Positions 1-9,528 of a stretch of 37,294 bases of DNA are shown one piece after another (positions within the stretch are counted from its first letter, which is position 1; each line of letters begins with the position of its first letter). The notes under the pieces are model-generated. The model worked only from the letters and a program-made list of their open reading frames with translations. It was not told the origin of the DNA and ran no database searches. This stretch comes from Methylococcaceae bacterium (GTDB taxonomy: Bacteria; Pseudomonadota; Gammaproteobacteria; Methylococcales; Methylomonadaceae): positions 1 to 37,294 of the forward strand of contig CANNKG010000031.1 in the NCBI GenBank assembly GCA_947505105.1, written 5' to 3'. The translations under genes were made by a program, and so were the position numbers.

Positions 1-102
1 TACGATTCAGTCGTCACAACTTTTGAAACTTACATGCAAGATGCCAGTAAAATTCTTTGCGTTATGGATAAATTGCGCAGAGATTTTGCGGTTGCCGTGT
101 GA
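1..102 (+). CDS. C-terminal fragment of an unknown protein (cut by window edge)
   Basis: Frame 1 is open from the first base to a TGA at 100-102, giving 33 residues that end in KLRRDFAVAV. The piece is too short to assign to a family. It ends 72 bases before yqgE on the same strand, so it may be the last gene of an upstream unit. In several gammaproteobacteria gshB or tonB precedes yqgE, but this tail does not look like either. The frame could also be open by chance. Confidence 0.35.
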   Translation, partial: YDSVVTTFETYMQDASKILCVMDKLRRDFAVAV

Positions 103-174
103 TTCATTCAAACTCGGGCAGGATATTATTTATCTGAGAAACTATAGCTAATCAATCACAAGGATAGCACTCAA

Positions 175-771
175 ATGGCAACAGTAACTCATTATAAATA
201 TACCCAAATGGATGAAAGCCGCTTCTTGAACAATCAATTTCTGATTGCGATGCCAAACTTAGCTGATCCAAGCTTTTTTCATACAGTGACCTACCTCTGT
301 CAACACAACGAAGATGGCGCACTGGGAATTGTCATTAATCGTCCTGCCGGGATGACTCTAGGCGACATATTCAAACAGATGGAGATTAAAGTCAGCGCAC
401 CAAACGTCGGTAGCATGTCTGTTTATTCAGGAGGCCCCGTCCAACAGGAACGAGGCTTTGTGATTCATGATGCAGGTGGGCACTGGGACTCTTCAATACT
501 CATTTCAGAAAATATTGCTTTAACAACCTCCAGAGACATTCTGGAAGCCATTGCCGTCGGTGCCGGTCCATCGCATTTTTTGGTTGCGCTTGGCTACGCG
601 GGCTGGAGCGCTGGTCAACTAGAACGCGAAGTAACCAATAATGCGTGGCTAAATGCCCCCTTTGCTGCAGATATTTTGTTTTCGACCCCGCCACCACTCC
701 GCTGGAACCAAGCCGCCAAACAAATCGGAGTGGATATCAATTTACTAACCTTTCAGGCGGGACATGGATAA
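175..771 (+). CDS. yqgE: YqgE/AlgH family protein
   Basis: A 198-residue protein of the YqgE/AlgH family (formerly DUF179). The family's opening signature is clear: FLIAMPNLADPSFFHTVTYL at about residues 23-42, then CQHNEDGALGIVINRP. A conserved GGPV block follows around residue 86. The molecular role of the family is unsettled; it has been linked to alginate regulation in Pseudomonas, but it is also common where no alginate genes exist. The ATG start is preceded by AAGGAT at a good distance. The last 8 bases overlap the start of ruvX, the usual gene order in gammaproteobacteria, which points to translational coupling. Confidence 0.93.
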   Translation: MATVTHYKYTQMDESRFLNNQFLIAMPNLADPSFFHTVTYLCQHNEDGALGIVINRPAGMTLGDIFKQMEIKVSAPNVGSMSVYSGGPVQQERGFVIHDAGGHWDSSILISENIALTTSRDILEAIAVGAGPSHFLVALGYAGWSAGQLEREVTNNAWLNAPFAADILFSTPPPLRWNQAAKQIGVDINLLTFQAGHG

Positions 772-1225
772 GACTCGCCCCGAGACCACTTTTTCAAATC
801 AGGATACGTATCTAGGTTTCGATTTTGGTACAAAAAAAATAGGCGTTGCCGTCGGCCAAACCACCACCACAACCGCAAGCCCTTTAGCCACCCTTCGCTC
901 ACTCAACGGCCAACCCAACTGGCCGCAAATTCAGCAACTTTGCAAAGAATGGCAACCAGCAGGCTTTGTGGTCGGTTTATCCAAACGACAGGACGGCAGC
1001 GACAATCCAGTCACTCCCCTGATGCTTAAATTCTGCCGACAATTACACGGTCGCTTTAATTTGCCGGTTCATCAAATGGACGAACAACTCTCCACTTATG
1101 AAGCCAAACAATTGCTTTATGACGATCTACGAGTCAGAGCCACCAAGCTATGGGCTGTACAAGATCAACTTGCCGCCCAGTTGATTTTGCAATCCTGGTT
1201 AAACGAACACGCCTGGAACAAATAA
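764..1225 (+). CDS. ruvX: Putative pre-16S rRNA nuclease / Holliday junction resolvase-like YqgF
   Basis: A 153-residue RNase H-fold protein of the YqgF (RuvX) family, needed in E. coli for processing the 5' end of 16S rRNA. The first catalytic Asp lies in YLGFDFGTKKIGVAVG (about D20). The loop VVGLSKRQDGSDN, the MDEQLSTYEAKQLL helix and a late Asp in DQLAAQLILQSW match the family's conserved acidic positions. The extra N-terminal ~15 residues are poorly conserved. The ATG at 764 overlaps the end of yqgE, so the two genes are read as one unit. The next gene is convergent (eda), separated by 83 bases. Confidence 0.92.
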   Translation: MDKTRPETTFSNQDTYLGFDFGTKKIGVAVGQTTTTTASPLATLRSLNGQPNWPQIQQLCKEWQPAGFVVGLSKRQDGSDNPVTPLMLKFCRQLHGRFNLPVHQMDEQLSTYEAKQLLYDDLRVRATKLWAVQDQLAAQLILQSWLNEHAWNK

Positions 1226-1308
1226 ACTTAACTTTCGCCGCCGACAGAACTTACAAGTACGTTTAGGGCGGACGTAAACAGCATGGCCCACCCAAAATCA
1301 TAATTCAC

Positions 1309-1956
1309 TTATAAGTGCGCATTCGCCACCGCAGTCTTGGCGAGCTCGGTAATCACCGCCCAATTTTTGGCCTTAACCGCATCGGCAGGCACTAACCAGG
1401 AACCACCTACACACGCGACATTCGCCAATTTCAAATAGGCCTGATAATTTTCCGGTGAAATCCCGCCGGTCGGACAAAAAGTGGCCTGTGGAATTGGCCC
1501 CGCTATCGCTTTCAACATTGGAATACCACCCGCTGCTTCCGCCGGGAAAAATTTGAAATATTCGTAACCATATTCCATCCCCAAAATTAATTCGGATAAG
1601 CTAGAAATGCCCGGTATTAAGGCGACGCTACCTTGATTAGCGGCATCGAGCAAAGTCGGTGTCAAACCCGGACTAATCCCAAATACCGCACCAGCATCGG
1701 TAACCTCCTGCAATTGCAGGGTATTGATAATCGTCCCCGCACCAACAATCGCGTCAGGCACTTCCTGTTTAATCCGCCGAATAGATTCGATGGCGGCGGG
1801 AGTACGCAGCGTAATTTCGAGCACGCGAACACCTCCGGCGCATAACGCCTTAGCCATTGGCACCGCATCATCGGCATCCTGAATGACCATGACCGGCATC
1901 ACCGGACTGGCGGTTAATACGTCTTTAGGATGAATTTTCCAGTTTTGTTGACTCAT
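1309..1956 (-). CDS. eda: 2-dehydro-3-deoxy-phosphogluconate aldolase (KDPG/KHG aldolase)
   Basis: Cleaves KDPG to pyruvate and glyceraldehyde 3-phosphate, the last step of the Entner-Doudoroff pathway. From this start it has 215 residues. Visible family features are E47 and R51 in RVLEITLRT, the GAGT turn at 72-75, and the Schiff-base lysine K135 in the FKFFPAE motif. A TTG codon at 1968 would add four residues (MSLT), but the ATG at 1956 matches the usual family length and is preferred; neither has a strong ribosome site. It is the last gene of the leftward zwf-edd-eda set. The stop codon lies inside a 12-base palindrome (1306-1317, CACTTATAAGTG). Confidence 0.95.
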   Translation of the reverse strand: MSQQNWKIHPKDVLTASPVMPVMVIQDADDAVPMAKALCAGGVRVLEITLRTPAAIESIRRIKQEVPDAIVGAGTIINTLQLQEVTDAGAVFGISPGLTPTLLDAANQGSVALIPGISSLSELILGMEYGYEYFKFFPAEAAGGIPMLKAIAGPIPQATFCPTGGISPENYQAYLKLANVACVGGSWLVPADAVKAKNWAVITELAKTAVANAHL

Positions 1957-2039
1957 TGTTAGACTCAAAAAGATAGCTAAAAAAGAACAGATTCAGCGTC
2001 CACTTGAGCAATGCTGAACCATGCCGTGAAAGAGTAAAG

Positions 2040-3860
2040 TTAATCGACCAGGAATAAGTTTGACGCACCAGTTTCGGCAGAAGATGCACCTAATCGAAAG
2101 CCGCCGAACATTTCGCGCCCCATGCCATAATGATGATTCTTTGCCGAGGAAGGTAATGCTACCCGAGCATTGAATTCTGCAGCATCGACCAGCACATTGA
2201 CATCACCGGTTTGCAGATTCAAGGAAATGAGGTCGCCATTAAGCACTTTCGCCAACGGACCGCCGACTTCACATTCGGGACAGACGTGAATAACCGAAGG
2301 TACTTTACCCGAGGCCCCGGACATTCTACCGTCGGTGATCAACGCAACTTTAAACCCCTTATCCTGCAATACCCCTAATGGTGGGGTCAGTTTATGCAAT
2401 TCGGGCATGCCGTTGGCACGCGGCCCCTGAAAGCGAAGCACCGCCACAAAATCTTTTTCGAGTTCACCACGCTTAAAAGCCGCCAACATATCTTCCTGAT
2501 CATCAAATACGACCGCTGGCGCTTCAACAATCTGATGATCTTCAGACACCGCCGATAGTTTCGAAATACCACGACCAATATTGCCATGCATAACATGTAA
2601 GCCTCCGCCCGTCGCGAAAGGTTTCTCAACCGTCCCCAGCACCTCAGGATCAAGCGAACTTTCCGGCACCGGCACCCAGGTTAACACATCATCAAGCAAT
2701 TTCGGTTCTTGGCTATATGACTGCATGCCGCGCTGATCCGCGACCGTCAAAATATCTTCATGCAACAGGCCATTACGCAGCAATTCTGCAATCAACACGC
2801 CCATGCCACCCGCAGCCTGAAAGTGATTAACATCGGCCGGGCCGTTGGGATAAATCTTGGCGATCAACGGAATCGCTTTCGATAAATTATCAAAATCATC
2901 CCAGTTCAACACAATTCCCGAAGCTCTGGCGATCGCGATTAAATGCATGGTGTGATTGGTTGATCCACCGGTCGCTAACAAACCAATTACCGCGTTGACG
3001 ATGGCCTTTTCGGAAATCATATGCGCAATCGGTCGATAATCATCGCCAAGCGCGGTAAACTTCAATACTTGTCTCGCGGCCGCCTTGGTCAGTTCGTCAC
3101 GGAGCGGCGTGTAGGGATTGATGAACGAACTGCCGGGCAAGTGCAAGCCCATTATTTCCATCATCATCTGGTTGCTGTTGGCGGTTCCGTAGAAGGTACA
3201 AGTGCCGGGACTGTGATACGACGCTGATTCGGCTTCAAGCAATTCCTTACGGCCAATCTTACCCACTGCATACGCTTGACGCGCTCGTGCTTTTTCCTTG
3301 TTAGTGATACCGCTCGGCATAGGACCGGCCGGCACAAAAATCGCCGGTAGATGGCCAAAACTCAACGCTCCAATCAACAGACCCGGCACGATTTTATCGC
3401 AGACACCTAAATACATCGCGCCGTCAAACATGTTATGGCTCATGCCGATTGCAGTGGCCATGGCAATCAAATCTCGACTGAACAGCGACATCTCCATGCC
3501 AGGCTGGCCTTGGGTAATTCCGTCACACATCGCAGGAACCCCTCCCGCAACCTGGGCCACTCCCCCGTGCTTACGAATTTCTTCTTTGATTAAATCCGGT
3601 GCATCCTTGTACGGTTGATGCGCCGACAACATGTCGTTATAAGAGGTCACAATCGCAATATTGGGTTTTACAGTCGCGGTCAAATCCGCTTTTTCAAGCG
3701 CGCTGCAAGCCGCAAAGCCGTGCGCCAAGTTACCACAGCCCATGCCTGAACGAATCGGTTCTTTTCTGACAATCGAATCGATATATTTTAAATATGCCGA
3801 ACGCGTCGGATGGCTTCGCTCGATAATCTCTTGGGTGACTTTTTCTATGGTTGGATGCAT
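2040..3860 (-). CDS. edd: Phosphogluconate dehydratase
   Basis: Dehydrates 6-phosphogluconate to KDPG. The 606 residues fit the full length of bacterial Edd of the IlvD/Edd family. Likely iron-sulfur cluster cysteines are C154 in VCDKIVPG and C221 in [10 protein letters not shown]. The [15 protein letters not shown] block near the C terminus is the family signature. It sits 83 bases upstream of eda and about 120 bases downstream of zwf, all on the minus strand, so the three genes probably form one Entner-Doudoroff unit. The ATG is clear and no shorter start fits. Confidence 0.97.
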   Translation of the reverse strand: MHPTIEKVTQEIIERSHPTRSAYLKYIDSIVRKEPIRSGMGCGNLAHGFAACSALEKADLTATVKPNIAIVTSYNDMLSAHQPYKDAPDLIKEEIRKHGGVAQVAGGVPAMCDGITQGQPGMEMSLFSRDLIAMATAIGMSHNMFDGAMYLGVCDKIVPGLLIGALSFGHLPAIFVPAGPMPSGITNKEKARARQAYAVGKIGRKELLEAESASYHSPGTCTFYGTANSNQMMMEIMGLHLPGSSFINPYTPLRDELTKAAARQVLKFTALGDDYRPIAHMISEKAIVNAVIGLLATGGSTNHTMHLIAIARASGIVLNWDDFDNLSKAIPLIAKIYPNGPADVNHFQAAGGMGVLIAELLRNGLLHEDILTVADQRGMQSYSQEPKLLDDVLTWVPVPESSLDPEVLGTVEKPFATGGGLHVMHGNIGRGISKLSAVSEDHQIVEAPAVVFDDQEDMLAAFKRGELEKDFVAVLRFQGPRANGMPELHKLTPPLGVLQDKGFKVALITDGRMSGASGKVPSVIHVCPECEVGGPLAKVLNGDLISLNLQTGDVNVLVDAAEFNARVALPSSAKNHHYGMGREMFGGFRLGASSAETGASNLFLVD

Positions 3861-3983
3861 AAAATTTGGATCTCCGGATCAGTTAACACAGTAGCGGTAA
3901 AACTATTCACCGCTACAGAGGGTAGTTACAATTTAGAAACGCTAAAGTATTCGCTTTTAGTAAAGCAAGATTTAATCCATTGA

Positions 3984-5453
3984 TCAATCTTCCCAAGTTC
4001 GTCCATCTCTGGCCAACAAAGCGTCGGCGGCATTAGGTCCCCAGGTGCCGGCCGTATAAGATCTTGGTTTATCGCTTAAATGGGCCCAAGCGCGCTGAAT
4101 CGAATCAACCCAGGTCCAAGCTTGCTCGGTTTCCTCACGACTGATAAACAATGTGGAATTGCCACGCATCGATTCGAGCAATAATCGCTCATAGCCACCA
4201 AAAACGCGTTGATTATTGAAAGTATCGGAAAAACTTAAGTCCAATTTGGTTTGCTGTAATTTAATCGCGCCATCAATTCCCGGCACTTTATTGAGCATTT
4301 CGATTTCGACCCCTTCCTTTGGCTGAAGATGAATAATCAGCTTATTCGGTGGCAAATTGCGATAGCTGTCTTTAAAGATGTTATGTGGCAACTGTTTAAA
4401 GTAAACCACAATTTCGGTGCGCTTGTAGCTCATCCGTTTACCGGTTCTTAGATAAAACGGCACGCCGGCCCAACGCCAGTTATCGATGTCGATGCGCATT
4501 GCCACAAAACTTTCAGTGGAACTATGGGTATTCGCTCCTTCTTCCTCCAAATAGCCGGGAACAAACTGCCCTTTAATATAGCCTTTAGTATATTGACCAC
4601 GCACCGTACGTTTTTCAACGTTGTAATCGGCGATGGGTCTCAACGCCTGCAAGACTTTAATTTTTTCATTATGGATGCTTTGCGCCTCCAGATTTACCGG
4701 CGGCTCCATCGCGATAAAAGTCAAAATTTGCAGCAAGTGGTTTTGCAGCATATCGCGCAATTGTCCCGACTTGTCGAAATAGTCCCAGCGCCCCTCAATC
4801 CCAATATCCTCAGCAACAGTAATCTGGATATGATCGATGGTATTGTGACTCCAATTGGTCGTAAAGATTGAATTCGCAAAACGCAATGCCAACAGGTTCA
4901 GCACTGTTTCTTTACCCAAATAATGATCGATTCGGTAAATTTGATCTTCGGCAAAGACCGCCGCCACAGTATCGTTGATTTGCCGTGAAGATTTCAGATC
5001 ATGCCCAATCGGTTTTTCAATGACGATGCGAGTTTCCTTGTTGATCAGCTTGGATTTTTGAAGGCCGCTACAAATATGATTAAACAAGAAAGGTGGAATG
5101 GCCAGATAATTCACCATCACGCGTTTTTTCTGATCGATAACTGAGGTTAATTTTTTAAACTGCTCCGCATCGGTAATATCGATCTGTACATAGGTAAAAC
5201 GCGCCGACATTCTAACCCAAACCTCATTATCCAGAGGTTCGGGTAAAAATTCACTTATACTTTTCTGCGCAATCTTAAGGTAGCCATCGGTATCTTGCAC
5301 CACTCGATCAACGGCAACGATCCGAGTTTCCGGTTCCAACAAATTGGAGCTATCGAGTCGATAAAGTGATAACAGCAATTTTCGTTTAGTCAGATCACCC
5401 AGGGCGCCAAATATGATCAAGTCGCAAGGTTTGTATCGTTTAGTTGATTTCAT
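3984..5453 (-). CDS. zwf: Glucose-6-phosphate 1-dehydrogenase
   Basis: Oxidises glucose 6-phosphate to 6-phosphogluconolactone with NAD(P)+. The 489 residues match family length. Visible features are the Rossmann dinucleotide loop GALGDLTKRKL at 16-26, EKPIG at 146-150 and the substrate-binding signature RIDHYLGKE at 174-182 with catalytic-site K181. It is first in the leftward zwf-edd-eda set. No 6-phosphogluconolactonase gene lies between or next to these genes, so that step must be encoded elsewhere or occur spontaneously. In ribulose-monophosphate methylotrophs this enzyme also feeds the oxidative cycle; that role here is inference. Confidence 0.97.
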   Translation of the reverse strand: MKSTKRYKPCDLIIFGALGDLTKRKLLLSLYRLDSSNLLEPETRIVAVDRVVQDTDGYLKIAQKSISEFLPEPLDNEVWVRMSARFTYVQIDITDAEQFKKLTSVIDQKKRVMVNYLAIPPFLFNHICSGLQKSKLINKETRIVIEKPIGHDLKSSRQINDTVAAVFAEDQIYRIDHYLGKETVLNLLALRFANSIFTTNWSHNTIDHIQITVAEDIGIEGRWDYFDKSGQLRDMLQNHLLQILTFIAMEPPVNLEAQSIHNEKIKVLQALRPIADYNVEKRTVRGQYTKGYIKGQFVPGYLEEEGANTHSSTESFVAMRIDIDNWRWAGVPFYLRTGKRMSYKRTEIVVYFKQLPHNIFKDSYRNLPPNKLIIHLQPKEGVEIEMLNKVPGIDGAIKLQQTKLDLSFSDTFNNQRVFGGYERLLLESMRGNSTLFISREETEQAWTWVDSIQRAWAHLSDKPRSYTAGTWGPNAADALLARDGRTWED

Positions 5454-5483
5454 AAGCTGGGAGTATCCATTAAATTGAGAAAA

Positions 5484-5511
5484 ATTAGATAATTTTGGCG
5501 ATGAATTTCAA
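5484..5511 (-). promoter_or_regulatory. Candidate sigma-70 promoter for zwf-edd-eda
   Basis: On the minus strand TTGAAA (5506-5511) and TCTAAT (5484-5489) are separated by 16 bases, 5/6 matches each to the -35 and -10 consensus. The -10 lies about 30 bases upstream of the zwf start codon. Found by eye only. Confidence 0.35.
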
Positions 5512-5580
5512 AGAGTTGTAGCCATGATGAATAGTAAGCAAAGCGTAGCGTCCGCGGAGCTTAAACAATGAGTTGAAACA

Positions 5581-6276
5581 TTATCTGGGCGTCACCGGAT
5601 AATTTCGTTGCCCAAATATTGCGGTTCCGATCCGCACCATCGTCGCACCTTCAAGAATTGCCGCCTCCAAATCATCGGACATTCCCATCGAAAAGGTATC
5701 CAAAAACGGCTGCTTGAGTGCGGTTATTGCCTCGAACAACATTCGAAACGGCACACGCTGTTTTTCAAGGTCATGTTCAGGCTCAGGGATAGCCATGACT
5801 CCACGCCAACGCAAGCGGGGTAAGGTTTGCATCATATTCACCCAATCACTCAGCTCTTCTAGCATAATACCAGATTTACTCGCTTCCCGACTGATATTTA
5901 CCTGGACGCAGATGTTCAAAGGCGGCAAACCATCAGGGCGCTGGTCATTTAAGCGTTGAGCAATTTTAAAGCGATCAACACTGTGTACCCAATCGAAAGC
6001 GAGCGCAATCTGCTTGGTTTTATTCGACTGGATCGGGCCGATAAAATGCCAAATCATCGGATAAGCATCTAACTGCACCTGCTTTTCGAGGGCTTCCTGG
6101 ACATAATTTTCACCAAAATCACGCTGCCCGGCCTGATAAGCCGCCACTAGCGCTGAAACCGGCTGAGTTTTGCTAACTGCAACCAGACGCACCGAGCTTG
6201 TCGGACGCTGTGCAGCCAACTCGACCGTGTGAATTCTTGCATGAATGCTTTCGAGGTTTTGTTTAATGGAATTCAT
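5581..6276 (-). CDS. yggS: YggS family pyridoxal phosphate homeostasis protein
   Basis: A 231-residue PLP-binding protein of the YggS/PROSC family, thought to buffer or deliver pyridoxal phosphate. The PLP lysine is K36 in LVAVSKTQP. FGENYVQE (54-61), WHFIGPIQSNKTKQI (76-90) and the phosphate-binding end MVRIGTAIFG are all present. The ATG start fits the family. In many gammaproteobacteria yggS lies next to pilT, and here it is divergent from pilT with a 218-base gap, the classic arrangement. Confidence 0.95.
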   Translation of the reverse strand: MNSIKQNLESIHARIHTVELAAQRPTSSVRLVAVSKTQPVSALVAAYQAGQRDFGENYVQEALEKQVQLDAYPMIWHFIGPIQSNKTKQIALAFDWVHSVDRFKIAQRLNDQRPDGLPPLNICVQVNISREASKSGIMLEELSDWVNMMQTLPRLRWRGVMAIPEPEHDLEKQRVPFRMLFEAITALKQPFLDTFSMGMSDDLEAAILEGATMVRIGTAIFGQRNYPVTPR

Positions 6277-6391
6277 AAACTACTTTGCAAAATAGAATGA
6301 CATCTATTAAACAACAGGACTTCAAAAAAGCAAAGATTTGAACTATGTTTAACACTTAAAGGAATCAAAATCAAATAACTTGGGCCTATAG

Positions 6392-6426
6392 CTCCCTCTC
6401 TCCATGGGAGAGGACTGGAATGAGGG
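6392..6426. repeat. Degenerate REP-like palindrome between yggS and pilT
   Basis: CTCCCTCTCTCC-ATGG-GAGAGGA followed by CTGGAATGAGGG resembles a common intergenic repeat of gammaproteobacteria made of CCCTCTCCC / GGGAGAGGG arms followed by CTGGGGTGAGGG. The arms are imperfect. It lies in the divergent promoter region. Recognised by eye, single copy in this window. Confidence 0.45.
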
Positions 6427-6494
6427 TTGAATTGTTCAAATTATTTGTACCCATTCCTAAGTTTTACTTTATTTTAATGCTGTCAGGAGCTGTC

Positions 6495-7532
6495 ATGGAT
6501 ATTGCTGAATTACTCGAATTCTCGTTCAAAAATAATGCATCGGATTTACACTTATCGGCGGGCCTACCCCCGATGATCCGCGTGGATGGCGATATTCGAC
6601 GCATCAATATTCCAGCGCTAACCCATAAGGAAGTCCATGCCCTGATTTACGACATCATGAACGACAAGCAGCGGCGTGATTATGAAGAATTCTTTGAAAC
6701 TGATTTCTCGTTCGGTTTACCCGGAATAGCGCGATTCAGGGTAAACGCCTTCAATCAGGAACGCGGGGCCGCCGCCGTTTTCAGGACTATTCCGTCAAAA
6801 ATTTTATCGCTGGAAGAACTCAAAGCGCCTACTTTTTTTGCCGAACTCACCAAAAAACCTCGTGGCCTAATCTTAGTGACCGGCCCCACAGGATCCGGTA
6901 AATCAACAACCTTAGCCGCGATGATTAATCACATTAACTTGAATGATTACGCCCATATCCTGACCGTCGAAGATCCGATCGAATTTGTTCATGAAAGTCA
7001 GAAATGTTTGATCAACCAACGAGAAGTCCATCGCGATACCCAAAGTTTTAATGCCGCGCTTCGCTCAGCGTTACGGGAAGATCCAGATATCATTCTGGTC
7101 GGCGAAATGCGCGATCTCGAAACCATCCGTCTCGCCCTGACCGCTGCAGAAACCGGTCACTTGGTTTTCGGCACATTGCATACCACATCAGCCGCTAAAA
7201 CGATCGACCGGATTATCGACGTGTTTCCGGCTGCGGAAAAAGACATGATTCGTTCAATGCTATCCGAATCCTTACAAGCGGTTATTTCGCAAACTTTGCT
7301 CAAAAAAATTGGTGGTGGCCGGATTGCCGCTCATGAAATCATGGTTGGAACCGCCGCTATCCGCAACCTGATTCGGGAAGCCAAAGTGGCGCAAATGTAT
7401 TCGGCAATCCAAACCGGTCGCAAAGAAGGCATGCAAACCCTGGATCAAAATCTAAAAGAACAGGTTGATGCCGGACTCATTACCGGTAAAGCTGCTATGG
7501 TCAAAGCGGTTAATAAAGATTTATTTCGCTAG
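6495..7532 (+). CDS. pilT: Type IV pilus retraction ATPase PilT
   Basis: A 345-residue hexameric ATPase that powers pilus retraction and twitching motility at the inner membrane. The N-terminal PAS-like part (1-100) begins MDIAELLEFSFKNNASDLHLSAG. Walker A is GPTGSGKS (130-137), Walker B is IILVGEMRD (199-207), the His box GTLHT is at 226-230, and the PilT-specific AIRNLIRE motif falls at about 288-295. An upstream ATG at 6420 would add 25 unlike residues; the ATG at 6495 has CAGGAG seven bases upstream and matches all PilT N termini, so it is preferred. pilU follows after 264 bases. Confidence 0.97.
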   Translation: MDIAELLEFSFKNNASDLHLSAGLPPMIRVDGDIRRINIPALTHKEVHALIYDIMNDKQRRDYEEFFETDFSFGLPGIARFRVNAFNQERGAAAVFRTIPSKILSLEELKAPTFFAELTKKPRGLILVTGPTGSGKSTTLAAMINHINLNDYAHILTVEDPIEFVHESQKCLINQREVHRDTQSFNAALRSALREDPDIILVGEMRDLETIRLALTAAETGHLVFGTLHTTSAAKTIDRIIDVFPAAEKDMIRSMLSESLQAVISQTLLKKIGGGRIAAHEIMVGTAAIRNLIREAKVAQMYSAIQTGRKEGMQTLDQNLKEQVDAGLITGKAAMVKAVNKDLFR

Positions 7533-7592
7533 ATAATAATCATTGGTTATACTGACACTTGTCACTAGTTTACCAATCTGAAATTTTGTTTG

Positions 7593-7633
7593 ATTCCGGC
7601 AACATGCTCATCGTTTTGGGGCTATGCCGGAAT
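7593..7633. repeat. Inverted repeat in the pilT-pilU gap
   Basis: ATTCCGGCA (7593-7601) and TGCCGGAAT (7625-7633) are a perfect 9-base inverted repeat with a 23-base loop. It lacks a U-tract, so it is not a standard terminator. It may be an mRNA fold or a repeat remnant. The rest of the 264-base gap holds no convincing gene. Confidence 0.4.
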
Positions 7634-7796
7634 ATCGAAAAACCGATAATTGCTGAAGCCTCTTGCTAATCAGATAAAATAGCAAACCAAGCCACCCCAA
7701 GCTCTCTAAAAAGGCAAGGGACAAAAGATAGACCAATTCAATTGTTTTATCTTGGCATTTAAATAATAACCTAAGCCCTACATTAAAGAGAACGTC

Positions 7797-8924
7797 ATGG
7801 ATTTTCACGCACTACTCGCTTTAATGGTGCAACAAAAAGCATCAGACTTATTCATTACCGCTGGGAAACCGCCTTCTTTAAAAATCAACGGTAAACTTAC
7901 TGAAGTCTCCAAGACCATATTATCTAACGAACAATCAGAACAAATTGTGTTAAGTATCATGACACAACGGCAGCGAGACGAGTTTGATAATACCAAAGAA
8001 TGCCAATTTGCGATCAGCGTCCCAAAACTCGGCCGCTTCCGCGTCAGCGCTTTCACACAACGCGACTCGGCAGGCATGGTACTTAGACGTATCGAAACCA
8101 CGATTCCAGATTCGGAAGATTTGCATCTCCCACCTATATTAAAAGATCTGTTCATGAATAAACGGGGGCTGATTTTGTTTGTCGGCGCTACCGGCACCGG
8201 AAAATCAACCTCCCTCGCCTCACTCATTAAATATCGAAATCTGAAAACCCAAGGACATATCATTACGATCGAAGATCCGATCGAATACATGCACAATCAT
8301 CTAGGTTGCATTGTGACCCAACGGGAGGTCGGTCTCGATACCGAATCCTATGAGGTAGCCTTAAAAAACACCTTAAGACAAGCGCCTGATGTCATTCTGA
8401 TCGGCGAAGTTAGAACCCGAGAAACCATGCAACATGCGATCACCTTCGCCGAAACCGGGCATCTGTGCGTCACAACGTTACATGCCAACAATGCAAATCA
8501 GGCACTGGACCGGATTCTACATTTTTTTCCTGAAGAGATGCATAACCAAATTTTCATGGACTTATCCTTGAATCTTCGCGGCATCGTTGCACAACAGTTA
8601 ATTTCTCGAATTGATGGCAAAGGACGCTACCCGGCTATCGAGATCCTTTTGAACACCCCACTGGTTTCTGATTTAATCCGCAAAGGTGAAGTCCACAAGT
8701 TAAAAGAGCTAATGAAAGCCTCACGCGAGAACGGTATGCAAACCTTCGATCAAGCCCTCTATGACCTGTATACCGCTGGCAAAATCAGCTACGAAGATGC
8801 GATCCAATCTGCTGACTCACAAAACGAAGTTCGTTTAATGATCAAATTCGGCGCGGCAAATACCGATGGTTTTGGGTCTGATGATATGACCTTAGTCGAT
8901 ACCCGAAACAATAGCCCTTACTAA
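7797..8924 (+). CDS. pilU: Type IV pilus ATPase PilU (PilT paralogue)
   Basis: A 375-residue PilT-like ATPase that assists PilT during retraction. It starts MDFHALLALMVQQKASDLFITAGKPP, the PilU form of the N-terminal domain. Walker A is GATGTGKS at 130-137, Walker B is VILIGEVRT near 200, and the His box TTLHANN follows. The longer, acidic C-terminal tail (GSDDMTLVDTRNN) is typical of PilU and distinguishes it from PilT. The ATG at 7797 has AAGAGAA upstream. Its stop codon overlaps the start of the next gene (TAATG), suggesting coupled translation. Confidence 0.95.
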   Translation: MDFHALLALMVQQKASDLFITAGKPPSLKINGKLTEVSKTILSNEQSEQIVLSIMTQRQRDEFDNTKECQFAISVPKLGRFRVSAFTQRDSAGMVLRRIETTIPDSEDLHLPPILKDLFMNKRGLILFVGATGTGKSTSLASLIKYRNLKTQGHIITIEDPIEYMHNHLGCIVTQREVGLDTESYEVALKNTLRQAPDVILIGEVRTRETMQHAITFAETGHLCVTTLHANNANQALDRILHFFPEEMHNQIFMDLSLNLRGIVAQQLISRIDGKGRYPAIEILLNTPLVSDLIRKGEVHKLKELMKASRENGMQTFDQALYDLYTAGKISYEDAIQSADSQNEVRLMIKFGAANTDGFGSDDMTLVDTRNNSPY

Positions 8925-9451
8925 TGATTAAACTGCTGCCTCCATTCGTTCTGTTAATATTCTCAACGTCATTAACCGCTGCAGGTTTCGATTGCAAAAA
9001 AGCCAGCAACTTTATCGAACACACGATATGCAATGATAAACAATTATCAGACTTGGATAGTCAGTTAACGATCATCTACAGAAACGCAATTAGGCCTGAA
9101 AATAAAAGTCGTCTGTTGCTTGAACAACGTACATGGCTTAAAACCAAACGTAATCTCTGTCAGGATTCAACCTGCCTAAAAGAGGCTTATACGCTACGCA
9201 TTGATGAATTGAGTAAAAATCAGCTTCAAAAACCAGCAAGTGACCAAGTAATTCGAAAGCACGAACCCAAGCAGACCTCCACCAAACCCCTCCGGAAAAA
9301 TAACGCCGAAACCGCCGTGCCTAATTTACTATTCCCGCCGACAAAATCTAAAACCGACCAAAATCCTCAAAAGGATGCGACGGTAAAATCTCTCGAAAAT
9401 TGGGAAAGCGATGTGTTGAAACGAATTGATAATTTGCTGGAAAAAAAATAG
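8924..9451 (+). CDS. Secreted LprI-like (DUF1311) protein
   Basis: A 175-residue protein with a signal peptide (about 1-20, cleaved near LTAA-GFDC). The mature N-terminal half reads FDCKKASNFIEHTICNDKQLSDLDSQLTIIYRN ... QRTWLKTKRNLC, the lysozyme-inhibitor LprI N-terminal (DUF1311) pattern with paired cysteines (C24/C36 and two later ones in LCQDSTC). The second half is Lys/Pro/Thr/Gln-rich, probably disordered, and ends in an amphipathic helix. Its ATG shares one base with the pilU stop. The function is unknown in this setting; the overlap suggests co-expression with pilU. Lysozyme inhibition has been shown only for some members. Confidence 0.8.
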   Translation: MIKLLPPFVLLIFSTSLTAAGFDCKKASNFIEHTICNDKQLSDLDSQLTIIYRNAIRPENKSRLLLEQRTWLKTKRNLCQDSTCLKEAYTLRIDELSKNQLQKPASDQVIRKHEPKQTSTKPLRKNNAETAVPNLLFPPTKSKTDQNPQKDATVKSLENWESDVLKRIDNLLEKK

Positions 9452-9490
9452 CAAAAATAGTTTGAGGAAAAAGCGAGGGGAACAGAAAAT

Positions 9491-9518
9491 TGTTGGGCTT
9501 CCTTGCGTCAGCCCAACA
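9491..9518. terminator. Stem-loop between convergent genes
   Basis: TGTTGGGCT (9491-9499) and AGCCCAACA (9510-9518) form a perfect 9-base stem with a 10-base loop. It lies between the ends of two convergent genes, as expected for a bidirectional terminator, though the U-tracts are weak. The loop TCCTTGCGTC also occurs in the ~72 bp repeat at 19227, so this may be a related repeat. Confidence 0.55.
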
Positions 9519-9528
9519 TAAAGCTATT

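Noticed and set aside
6420-6494. N-terminal extension of pilT from an upstream ATG
   Set aside because: The 25 extra residues match nothing and overlap the REP-like repeat; a good ribosome site precedes the ATG at 6495.
7608-7808. 66-codon minus-strand frame between pilT and pilU
   Set aside because: Hydrophobic by chance, no ribosome site, overlaps the pilU start region.
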